19,734 nucleotides of DNA from Candidatus Planktophila sp. (GTDB taxonomy: Bacteria > Actinomycetota > Actinomycetes > Nanopelagicales > Nanopelagicaceae): contig JAURJS010000081.1 in NCBI GenBank assembly GCA_030832135.1, positions 1 through 19,734 of the forward strand, read 5' to 3'. The position numbers were made by a program, and so were the translations under genes. Under the pieces are notes generated by a model. That model searched no databases and was not told the DNA's origin. It saw only the letters and a program-made list of their open reading frames with translations. Below, piece after piece: positions 1-5,970 of this stretch (its first letter is position 1; the number at the start of each line of letters is the position of its first letter).

Positions 1-617
1 AGAGTGTTTTCTATGAATCACAAACAGAAGCTTTTGCACGTTTTAAGGAGCGATTTAAGAACTCAGCGATCGCGCAGAATGTAACGGCTGATCAATTGCC
101 TGAATCATTCCGAGTTAAACTCAAAGATCCAACACAATTTGATGTAGTAGTTAGTGCATTCTCAGGCCGTCCAGGTGTGGATATTGTTCAAGATCAGCGC
201 ACCATTCTTGAGAAGTTCTTTAAGCTCCTTGATGTTCTTCGAAATGGCGCACTGCTGGTCGGTCTCTTCTCAGTATTGACCGCCGCTCTCCTTATCTCTA
301 ACACTCTTCGCATCGCAGCCTTTAACCGCCGCCGCGAAACAGGCGTGATGAAGCTCGTTGGCGCCAGCTCTTGGTCGATCCAGCTTCCATTCTTACTTGA
401 AGGTGTCTTCTCAGCAGTTCTCGGCTGGGGCTTTGCAACAGGATTGCTCAGTGGGCTGAAGTATGTGGTCGATACAAAGGTCGCACCACTCCTGACATTT
501 ACCAAATTCTTTGCTTGGGAACAGGTCTGGATTTCATCGGCAATTTTGCTCGGCGTTGGTCTCTTTGTTTCGACCCTCGCCTCATTAATCACGCTCCGCC
601 GTTACCTCAAGGTGTGA
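1..617 (+). CDS. ftsX: Cell-division ABC transporter permease FtsX (3' part)
   Basis: The gene enters from the left edge; the reading frame is open from base 3, so the N-terminal cytoplasmic part and first membrane helix lie outside. The visible 204 residues hold the end of the extracytoplasmic domain (about residues 1-70) and then three hydrophobic helices: one around NGALLVGLFSVL, one around LPFLLEGVFSAVLGWG, and one just before the C-terminal RRYLKV. The segment NTLRIAAFNRRRETGVMKLVG between the first two is the typical FtsX cytoplasmic loop of the MacB/FtsX permease fold. FtsX pairs with the ATPase FtsE at the septum and activates peptidoglycan hydrolases during division. In actinobacteria ftsEX commonly precedes smpB, as here. 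A TTG at 96 could be read as a start but is internal to the frame. Confidence 0.93.
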   Translation, partial: SVFYESQTEAFARFKERFKNSAIAQNVTADQLPESFRVKLKDPTQFDVVVSAFSGRPGVDIVQDQRTILEKFFKLLDVLRNGALLVGLFSVLTAALLISNTLRIAAFNRRRETGVMKLVGASSWSIQLPFLLEGVFSAVLGWGFATGLLSGLKYVVDTKVAPLLTFTKFFAWEQVWISSAILLGVGLFVSTLASLITLRRYLKV

Positions 618-639
618 CCGACTGGGTTTAACACTCAAG

Positions 640-645
640 TACCCT
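640..645 (+). promoter_or_regulatory. -10 hexamer of leaderless smpB promoter
   Basis: TACCCT followed by exactly six bases and the ATG of smpB. It fits the actinobacterial TANNNT -10 element with transcription starting at the A of ATG. No Shine-Dalgarno sequence is present in the 34-base gap after ftsX, so smpB can be expressed independently of ftsX. Confidence 0.6.
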
Positions 646-651
646 TAGCCC

Positions 652-1149
652 ATGGTTAGGGAGACAGGTCAAAAGCTGATCGCGCAGAATAAAAAGGCGC
701 GTCACGATTACTCCATCCTTGATACATATGAGTGCGGCATTGTTCTGACCGGCACTGAAGTGAAATCACTTCGCGCCGGCCGTGCTTCTCTCATCGACGG
801 CTTTGTGATGGTCGAAAATGGGGAACTCTGGATGCATGGAGTTCACATTCCCGAATACACCGAAGGCACATGGACCAATCACACACCGCGACGCAAGAGA
901 AAACTTCTAGTTCACCGTGAAGAGATTCGCAAGATTGCCGCAAAGACAAAGGATTCAGGAATCACTCTTGTTCCACTGCAGCTCTACTTTAAAGATGGCC
1001 GTGCAAAAGTTGAGATTGCTGTTGCTAAGGGAAAGAAAGCACACGACAAGCGCGATACCTTACTTGAGCAGCAAGCCACCCGAGAGATTCAAAGAGAGAT
1101 GTCTCATCGCGTAAGCGGCAAGAACCGGAGCGGTCGAGACGACTGGTAA
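652..1149 (+). CDS. smpB: SsrA-binding protein SmpB
   Basis: SmpB binds tmRNA and delivers it to ribosomes stalled on broken mRNAs, mimicking the codon-anticodon part of a tRNA. The 165-residue product is near the family's usual 150-165. It has the family N-terminus ([15 protein letters not shown]), the conserved [16 protein letters not shown] strand-turn, the [12 protein letters not shown] helix start and the basic C-terminal tail [12 protein letters not shown] that enters the mRNA channel. The partner RNA gene ssrA follows 71 bases downstream. The ATG at 652 is favoured because a TANNNT hexamer sits six bases before it and the conserved N-terminus begins shortly after. Confidence 0.97.
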   Translation: MVRETGQKLIAQNKKARHDYSILDTYECGIVLTGTEVKSLRAGRASLIDGFVMVENGELWMHGVHIPEYTEGTWTNHTPRRKRKLLVHREEIRKIAAKTKDSGITLVPLQLYFKDGRAKVEIAVAKGKKAHDKRDTLLEQQATREIQREMSHRVSGKNRSGRDDW

Positions 1150-1186
1150 CTACGCTCAACTATTTCGGGAATTTCCCACCACCCCA

Positions 1187-1215
1187 TTGCGTTCAATACA
1201 CTTAGAACACAAATA
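1187..1215 (+). promoter_or_regulatory. Possible ssrA promoter
   Basis: TTGCGT at 1187-1192 and CAAATA at 1210-1215 are 17 bases apart, about the right distance before the mature tmRNA 5' end at 1221. The -10 is a weak match and the 5' end is normally made by RNase P, so this is tentative. A short inverted repeat GGGAATTTCCC lies upstream at 1167-1177. Confidence 0.35.
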
Positions 1216-1220
1216 AATAG

Positions 1221-1588
1221 GGGGGTGAACGGTCTCGACTTTAGCTGTTGAGACAGGGGAAGCGTGTCGAGGAAGCCGGGATGATCTCGTAAACCACGAA
1301 ACCTGTGCACACATAACTGCAGACAACAGTCGCAGTGATTTCGCTCTAGCTGCATAAGCTAGTTCCAAATCCGTCAGCCCAGGGGCGCTCTCGCTCTGGA
1401 ATCTGGCGTCGCTAGAGAGCTCTTCATCTACATAGCGTTGCGAATATGTAGAGAGAACAGTTTCGCAAATGAGTTCGTTGAATACTTGTGTTTGAGAGAT
1501 TCAGGACTGAGAAAACGCAATTAACACTACACACGTAGAAGCCCTGTTTGAGCTCTGAAGGACCCGGGTTCGATTCCCGGCACCTCCA
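1221..1588 (+). ncRNA. ssrA: Transfer-messenger RNA (tmRNA)
   Basis: tmRNA rescues stalled ribosomes with SmpB and adds a degradation tag. The 5' GGGGGTG (1221-1227) pairs with CACCTCC (1581-1587) to form the acceptor stem, with one G-U pair, and A1588 is the discriminator base. The tRNA-like domain shows the T-arm CCGGG-TTCGATT-CCCGG near 1564-1580. The tag frame starts with GCA at 1319 and ends at TAA 1355-1357, reading ADNSRSDFALAA, a typical tag with the ALAA degron. CCA is not encoded, since CAA follows the discriminator, so it must be added by the CCA-adding enzyme. It lies directly after smpB and is followed by a terminator. This is a one-piece tmRNA, with no sign of circular permutation. 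Confidence 0.96.
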
Positions 1589-1604
1589 CAACCAGTAATG
1601 AAAG

Positions 1605-1639
1605 AAAGCCGCCTTTATATTTATATAGGGGCGGCTTTT
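1605..1639 (+). terminator. Rho-independent terminator after ssrA
   Basis: AAAGCCGCC (1605-1613) and GGCGGCTTT (1630-1638) form a nine-pair stem around a 16-base AT-rich loop, ending in a short T run. On the minus strand the same stem is followed by TTTCTTTC, so it may also end the minus-strand operon whose last gene stops at 1656. Confidence 0.8.
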
Positions 1640-1655
1640 ACTATCTACTCCATTA

Positions 1656-1946
1656 CTACCTGCTTTTGGCGAAAGCTATCTCTCGCTTCAATGCATAGAA
1701 GTTTCCGGCAAACGCAATTAATGCAAATAGCTTTGGAGCCAGCGGCGTTGTCTCATACATAAATGTGATTGCGATAAAGATTCCAACAACTGCAATCGCC
1801 AGAAAGAGTAGGCGTCGGACAGCGGTGAGACCCTTACGAGATGCGGCAAGCTCTTGAACTCGACGATTGGTCAGACCGATATTAATAGGACCTGAGAGCA
1901 TCAGAATCGAGAACATAACAAGTACAAGTATTGCTAATGATTCCAT
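1656..1946 (-). CDS. Small three-helix membrane protein, unknown function
   Basis: I do not recognise this family. The 96-residue product is mostly hydrophobic. One helix is at about residues 3-24 (LAILVLVMFSILMLSGP), a short basic loop with NRRVQELAASRKGLTAVRR follows, and then come two closely spaced helices at about 46-62 and 70-85, ending in the basic tail KREIAFAKSR. The ATG is supported by a clear Shine-Dalgarno sequence (AGGAG, about six bases upstream). It lies 18 bases after the GNAT acetyltransferase on the same strand and is probably the last gene of the trhO operon, ending at the shared terminator beside ssrA. No catalytic motif is visible. Confidence 0.7.
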   Translation of the reverse strand: MESLAILVLVMFSILMLSGPINIGLTNRRVQELAASRKGLTAVRRLLFLAIAVVGIFIAITFMYETTPLAPKLFALIAFAGNFYALKREIAFAKSR

Positions 1947-1964
1947 TTGTTCTCCTGCCTGTAA

Positions 1965-2522
1965 CTAGTCGTGATTAACAATAGAGAAGAGAACCATATC
2001 TATCTGATCCCCATTTTGCTTAGTAACACGATTACGGAGCAGAGCATCGCGCACCATTCCTGCTCGTTCCATCACGCGTTGTGATGCAAGATTGTTGTAA
2101 TCAGCCATACCTTCGATGCGGCGAAACTCCATAACCTTTAGGGAGAAATCTAGGAGCGTGCGAACGGCAGAGGTGCAGAGCCCTTTTCCTCGATGACTTT
2201 GCTCCATCCAGTACCCAATCTCTGCACAGTGATCGGAGAGTTGAATGCCGTGAAGGCCGATAGTGCCAGCAAAACTGCCGCCAACTTCAATAGCAAAGAC
2301 AATTCCCTGACGGCTGCGATAGCTGATGTCACAGCCTCGCACGAATTCCTCTGCCATCTCTCGGTCATACGGATATGGAACTCGTGTGAATGAGGAGATA
2401 GTTGGGTCTTGGCATGCTTGATAGATGAGGTCTATATCTTCTTCACGAAGAGGACGCAGGGTTATCTCACCGAGTTCGGAGGCTGAAATTAATGTGGGTT
2501 GTTCAACGGGCCAGCTGATCAC
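1965..2522 (-). CDS. GNAT-family N-acetyltransferase (RimJ/RimL type)
   Basis: The 185-residue product transfers an acetyl group from acetyl-CoA, in the RimJ/RimL branch to a protein N-terminus or a small amine; the substrate cannot be told from sequence. It begins with the family opening ITLRPLREEDIDLIYQACQD. Around residue 100 it has the acetyl-CoA loop in EIGYWMEQSHRGKGLCTSAV (the Q/R-x-x-G-x-G/A motif reads HRGKGL). The later RIEGMADYNNLASQRVMERAGM segment is typical of this branch. The GTG start at 2522 lies 11 bases after the trhO stop and has no obvious Shine-Dalgarno sequence or -10 hexamer, so it is probably co-transcribed with trhO. It may modify ribosomal or translation proteins, which is inference only. 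Confidence 0.88.
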   Translation of the reverse strand: MISWPVEQPTLISASELGEITLRPLREEDIDLIYQACQDPTISSFTRVPYPYDREMAEEFVRGCDISYRSRQGIVFAIEVGGSFAGTIGLHGIQLSDHCAEIGYWMEQSHRGKGLCTSAVRTLLDFSLKVMEFRRIEGMADYNNLASQRVMERAGMVRDALLRNRVTKQNGDQIDMVLFSIVNHD

Positions 2523-2533
2523 GAGAGCTTGGC

Positions 2534-3460
2534 CTAGCCAACAAATTCACGGTCGCGGCGCTTGCGATTTACTGAGTGGTTGCAGGTAGTGGTGCTTGGT
2601 AATTCGGCACATGAATCGCAGAGCAAAATTAACTGATGACAGGTCTCAGAGGTGCAGTTTCGGAAGAGTTTGGTTGGACCATTGCAGTGGACGCATTCTC
2701 CGATGATCTTCGTGTTCTCAGAGAAGTCATGCACCATTCGATCATCGAAAATATAGAGTGAACCTTCCCAGAGTGAGTCGTCACCAAATTTTTCACCATA
2801 TTTAACGATGCCGCCATCTATCTGATAAACCTCTTTAAATCCATTATCGACCATGATTGCAGAGAGAATCTCGCAGCGGATTCCGCCGGTGCAGTAGGTA
2901 ACGATTGGCTTATCTTTAATGTCGTCATACTTGCCGCTCTGAATCTCAGCTATGAACTCATGAGAGGTTTGAACATCAGGAACAATTGCATTCTTAAACT
3001 TGCCAATCTTTGCTTCATACGCATTACGTCCATCAAAGAAGATGACATCATCCCCGCGCTCTTTAACGAGAGCGTCGACTTGAGCTGGGCGAAGGTGCTT
3101 ACCACCATTAACAACACCAGATTCATCAACCTTGATGACATCAGGATTTCCAAAACCAACAAGCTCTTGCCGGACACGTACTTGTAGGTGAGGAAAATCC
3201 TTCCCGGTTCCATTTGACCACTTAAAGGTAATGTCCTTAAAGCCAGCATATTGACGGGTCATCTTCACGTATTTCTTCACTGCAGCCATATCGCCACCGA
3301 CGGTTCCGTTGATGCCGTGTTTAGAAATAATGATGCGCCCCTTAAGGCCAAGGCTCTCGCAGAGCTGCTTCTGCCAGAGCTGAATAGCGGCAGGATCTTC
3401 CAGCGGGGTGAATCCGTAATAGAGGATTACCTTTGGGATAGACGGCGCATGCTTGTTCAC
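2534..3460 (-). CDS. trhO: tRNA uridine(34) hydroxylase TrhO (rhodanese family, YceA/UPF0176)
   Basis: TrhO makes 5-hydroxyuridine at the wobble base U34 of tRNAs using molecular oxygen. The 308 residues are in the family range. An N-terminal acylphosphatase-like domain (ILYYGFTPLEDP, GRIIISKHGINGTVGG) precedes a rhodanese domain with FFDGRNAYEAKIGKF. The loop YCTGGIRCE carries the expected active-site cysteine, and QIDGGIVKYGE follows. A C-terminal cysteine-rich tail (ECVHCNGPTKLFRNC, ETCHQLILLCDSC) is typical and may bind a metal. The start is GTG at 3460, chosen because TAGAAT ends six bases before it. It heads a minus-strand operon with a GNAT acetyltransferase and a small membrane protein. 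Confidence 0.93.
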   Translation of the reverse strand: MNKHAPSIPKVILYYGFTPLEDPAAIQLWQKQLCESLGLKGRIIISKHGINGTVGGDMAAVKKYVKMTRQYAGFKDITFKWSNGTGKDFPHLQVRVRQELVGFGNPDVIKVDESGVVNGGKHLRPAQVDALVKERGDDVIFFDGRNAYEAKIGKFKNAIVPDVQTSHEFIAEIQSGKYDDIKDKPIVTYCTGGIRCEILSAIMVDNGFKEVYQIDGGIVKYGEKFGDDSLWEGSLYIFDDRMVHDFSENTKIIGECVHCNGPTKLFRNCTSETCHQLILLCDSCAELPSTTTCNHSVNRKRRDREFVG

Positions 3461-3466
3461 AAGAGC

Positions 3467-3472
3467 ATTCTA
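3467..3472 (-). promoter_or_regulatory. -10 hexamer of leaderless trhO promoter
   Basis: On the minus strand TAGAAT is followed by six bases and the GTG start of trhO. It matches the TANNNT pattern and spacing seen at the other leaderless genes here, and supports GTG as the start. Confidence 0.6.
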
Positions 3473-3511
3473 AACCCGCAGGGGAGAGGAATAAACCCGC
3501 TCAATTCTGAG

Positions 3512-3540
3512 TTGTAGGTAGTTGAAAGTTCAACTAAACT
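3512..3540 (+). promoter_or_regulatory. Promoter of the pirin gene
   Basis: TTGTAG (3512-3517) and TAAACT (3535-3540) are 17 bases apart, good -35 and -10 elements. Transcription would start near 3547, giving a short leader that contains the Shine-Dalgarno sequence AAAGGAG upstream of the ATG at 3565. An operator-like palindrome fills the spacer. Confidence 0.6.
3519..3536. promoter_or_regulatory. Palindromic operator in the pirin promoter
   Basis: TAGTTGAAAGTTCAACTA is a perfect inverted repeat of 8-base arms around a 2-base centre. It lies between the -35 and -10 elements, where a bound repressor would block RNA polymerase. The size and TTGAA/TTCAA halves resemble MarR-family operators; that assignment is inference, and no regulator gene is adjacent. 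Confidence 0.6.
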
Positions 3541-3564
3541 TCGGATAAGTCAAAGGAGCTCACA

Positions 3565-4623
3565 ATGCCTGCAGTAACCGTCAGCGATATCACAGTTCTT
3601 CCACGTATCAGCGCTGGTACGAATCTTCGTGCGCGCTCGGTAAAGAGCATAACAACTGCTCCTCAAGGTTACGAAGGTGAAGGCTTTCCTGTCCGCCGCG
3701 CATTTGCAGGCGTTGACTTACAAGAGCTCGATCCATTTATTCACCTCGATCAAATGGGTGAAGTTGAATATGCACCAGGGGAGCCAAAGGGAACTCCTTG
3801 GCACCCACACCGTGGCTTTGAAACAGTTACTTACATTATTGATGGAATCTTTGACCACCAGGATTCAAATGGTGGCGGCGGAACAATTTCTAACGGTGAC
3901 ACCCAGTGGATGACAGCCGGTGGTGGAATTCTTCATATCGAAACACCACCAGAGTCACTTGTAATGTCAGGCGGTCTATTCCACGGCTTCCAATTGTGGG
4001 TCAACCTTCCAGCTGCGAAGAAGTGGTCACCACCTGCTTATCAAGATGTTCGCGCAAATGATGTTGCACTTCTTTCAACTCCAGATGGAGGAGCGCTCCT
4101 TCGCGTTATCGCCGGTGAAGTAGATGGCCACTTCGGACCTGGAAGCACTCAGACTCCGATTACATTACTTCATGCAACTGTTGCACCAGGAGCTGAACTT
4201 CGTCTTCCATGGCGTAAGGATTACAACGCACTCGTCTACACGATGTCAGGTCACGGCTTTGTCGGCGAGGAACAACGTCCTGTCTCAATGGGCCAACTCA
4301 CCGTCTTTGGCGATGGTGATGCAATTGTGATTCGTGCAGCGCAGCAACAAGAATCACGATCTCCCAACCTCGAACTCTTCATCCTTGGTGGTCAACCAAT
4401 CAAGGAGCCTGTTGCTTGGATGGGTCCATTTGTGATGAATACAAAGCGTGAAGTACTCCAAGCTTTTGAAGATTTCCAGAAAGGATTGCTTGGCTCAATT
4501 CCTGCAATCTATAAGGACGATGCAAAGCGCCCACTCAATCGCACCGATAAGCTCGGTGGAGATGTAAAAGCAGAGGAAGTCCTTGATGTTCATGGAGCTC
4601 CTACTGAGCTCCAAGAAGGATAG
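3565..4623 (+). CDS. Pirin-family protein (bicupin)
   Basis: Pirins are iron-binding bicupins; some bacterial members oxidise flavonoids such as quercetin and others act as redox or metabolic regulators. The 352-residue product is longer than the usual 230-300. It has the family opening VRRAFAGVDLQELDPFIHLDQMG. The metal-binding His cluster is in GTPWHPHRGFETVTY and FDHQDSNGG, and ITNG-type and GGGILHIE segments follow; the second cupin ends in FILGGQPIKEPVAWMGPFVMNT. The ATG has a strong Shine-Dalgarno sequence (AAAGGAG). Its promoter carries a palindrome within the -35/-10 spacer, suggesting repression by a small-molecule-sensing regulator. It converges on argF with a nine-base gap. The precise substrate is unknown. 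Confidence 0.92.
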   Translation: MPAVTVSDITVLPRISAGTNLRARSVKSITTAPQGYEGEGFPVRRAFAGVDLQELDPFIHLDQMGEVEYAPGEPKGTPWHPHRGFETVTYIIDGIFDHQDSNGGGGTISNGDTQWMTAGGGILHIETPPESLVMSGGLFHGFQLWVNLPAAKKWSPPAYQDVRANDVALLSTPDGGALLRVIAGEVDGHFGPGSTQTPITLLHATVAPGAELRLPWRKDYNALVYTMSGHGFVGEEQRPVSMGQLTVFGDGDAIVIRAAQQQESRSPNLELFILGGQPIKEPVAWMGPFVMNTKREVLQAFEDFQKGLLGSIPAIYKDDAKRPLNRTDKLGGDVKAEEVLDVHGAPTELQEG

Positions 4624-4634
4624 AACTACTTCTT
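4593..4634. other. Two consecutive inverted repeats at the pirin/argF convergence
   Basis: TGGAGCTC (4593-4600) and GAGCTCCA (4606-4613) can form an eight-pair hairpin with a five-base loop inside the last pirin codons. AAGAAG (4613-4618) and CTTCTT (4629-4634) form a second, weaker one across both stop codons. Neither is followed by a good T run, so termination here is possible but not shown. Confidence 0.35.
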
Positions 4635-5571
4635 AAGCACCCTTTATCTCACCGCGAGTCAGGTGATAGAGCAGGGCCTGGATTGTTGTGCGGCGATGGT
4701 AAGCCTCACGCCAAATCACTGACTTTGGTCCGTCAATTACAGATGCTGCAACTTCTTCACCGCGATGAGCAGGAAGACAGTGCATGAAGATGGAATCTTC
4801 TGCGGTTAGTGCCATGAGGTTGTCATTGATCGCAAATGGTGAGAGCGCTTCAAACTTCTCTGCACGTTCAGCCTCGGGATCTCCCATAGACATCCAGACA
4901 TCGGTATAGAGAACGCTGGCATCTTTTGCCGCGGCTTCAGGATCATTGGTTACTTCGATAGTTGCACCAGATTTTGCTGCAATCTCCTTGGCCTTTGCAA
5001 CAACTGCGGCATCTGGAGCAAACTTTCCAGAAGGAGTTGCTGCAACAACATGAGCACCCATAATTGCACCCATGATGAGCCAAGCGTGAGTCATATTGTT
5101 GCCATCACCGAGATAGACAAATTTACGGCCAGAGATATCGCTTCCAAAGTTCTCGCGAATTGTCACCCAGTCAGCCAGTAGTTGAGTTGGGTGATCAACA
5201 TCCGTTAAACCATTAATAATGGGAATAGTTGAATTGGCACCCAATTCATCAACATCGCTCTGATTGAAGGTACGAATAATCATCGCATCGCAGTAGCCGC
5301 TGATGATTCGAGCGGTGTCAGCGATTGTCTCGCCGCGACCTAGTTGAAGTTCATCGCCGCGAATGAAGATCGGCGTTCCACCGAGATGTGCAACGGCTGT
5401 CTCGGATGCGAGGCGAGTACGAGTTGAAGGCTTTGTCATGTAGATCGCAACGCTCTTATTGCTCAGCGCACTATTTGCACGTAAAGGCTGGGCAGCGAAA
5501 TCGCTAGCGGTAGCCAAGAGGAGCTCTACATCTTCACGTGAGAGGTGCTCTGTCTTTAGTAAATCCTTCAT
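4633..5571 (-). CDS. argF: Ornithine carbamoyltransferase
   Basis: The enzyme joins carbamoyl phosphate to ornithine to make citrulline, the sixth step of arginine synthesis, in the cytoplasm. The 312 residues match the family. The carbamoyl-phosphate loop STRTR is at 49-53 (context KPSTRTRLASE). Further motifs are DHPTQLLAD, the ornithine-loop region VWMSMGDPEAE, and HCLPAHRGEE near the C-terminus. HCLP, together with these loops, marks an OTCase rather than an aspartate transcarbamylase. The ATG at 5571 is preceded by TAGAAT at six bases, suggesting a leaderless mRNA. No other arg gene is adjacent, so argF stands alone here, between pirin and a divergent DUF3039 gene. Confidence 0.95.
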   Translation of the reverse strand: MKDLLKTEHLSREDVELLLATASDFAAQPLRANSALSNKSVAIYMTKPSTRTRLASETAVAHLGGTPIFIRGDELQLGRGETIADTARIISGYCDAMIIRTFNQSDVDELGANSTIPIINGLTDVDHPTQLLADWVTIRENFGSDISGRKFVYLGDGNNMTHAWLIMGAIMGAHVVAATPSGKFAPDAAVVAKAKEIAAKSGATIEVTNDPEAAAKDASVLYTDVWMSMGDPEAERAEKFEALSPFAINDNLMALTAEDSIFMHCLPAHRGEEVAASVIDGPKSVIWREAYHRRTTIQALLYHLTRGEIKGA

Positions 5572-5577
5572 TACAGA

Positions 5578-5583
5578 ATTCTA
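5578..5583 (-). promoter_or_regulatory. -10 hexamer of leaderless argF promoter
   Basis: On the minus strand TAGAAT is followed by six bases and the argF ATG, the same layout as at trhO. I saw no clear ARG-box palindrome in the 108-base divergent gap. Confidence 0.6.
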
Positions 5584-5667
5584 CCTTCCCTGGCCTACTC
5601 GATAGCGCCGGATTAAATTCCTAGAGCCTTCACAGGGTAGAGAAAGAGTTATTCACGCTGCGCCGAC

Positions 5668-5673
5668 TATCCT
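5668..5673 (+). promoter_or_regulatory. -10 hexamer of leaderless DUF3039 promoter
   Basis: TATCCT is followed by TTCGCC and then the ATG at 5680. This is the TANNNT-N6-ATG arrangement, with no Shine-Dalgarno sequence. Confidence 0.6.
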
Positions 5674-5679
5674 TTCGCC

Positions 5680-5970
5680 ATGGGTTTATTCACGCGAGAA
5701 GATAAAGGAATAGGTATCGGCACAGATACCGACACTTTAACGCGCACTGAGACGACCCCTGATTTCCAGGAAGATGATGGGGGCCATGATCGTTTCGCCC
5801 ACTACATCAAGAAAGAGAAGATTGTTGAATCTGCTGTAACTGGTAAGGCGGTACGGGCGCTCTGCGGGAAGAAATGGATCCCATCGAGAGACCCTTCCAA
5901 ATATCCAGTCTGCCCCATGTGTAAAGAGATCTTCGAAGGCCTGCGCCCTGGCCCTGAAGATAACGAGTAA
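5680..5970 (+). CDS. DUF3039 domain protein
   Basis: This is a 96-residue actinobacteria-specific protein of unknown function. The first third is acidic and rich in Thr/Asp and looks disordered. The conserved part runs from about residue 40, with HDRFAHYIKKEKIVES, AVTGKAVRALCGKKWIPSRD and KYPVCPMCKEIFEGL. The three cysteines (the single C in ALCGKK and the CPMC pair) could bind zinc, perhaps with a histidine. The start is set by the leaderless -10 hexamer. Its stop codon abuts the next frame (TAA then TTG), so it is probably co-transcribed with the GH18 gene. In many actinobacteria this family lies close to clpS, as it does here. Confidence 0.85.
   Translation: MGLFTREDKGIGIGTDTDTLTRTETTPDFQEDDGGHDRFAHYIKKEKIVESAVTGKAVRALCGKKWIPSRDPSKYPVCPMCKEIFEGLRPGPEDNE

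Noticed and set aside
1104..1368. Minus-strand open frames across the tmRNA gene
   Set aside because: They overlap a well-supported structured RNA and its promoter and have no recognisable protein features.
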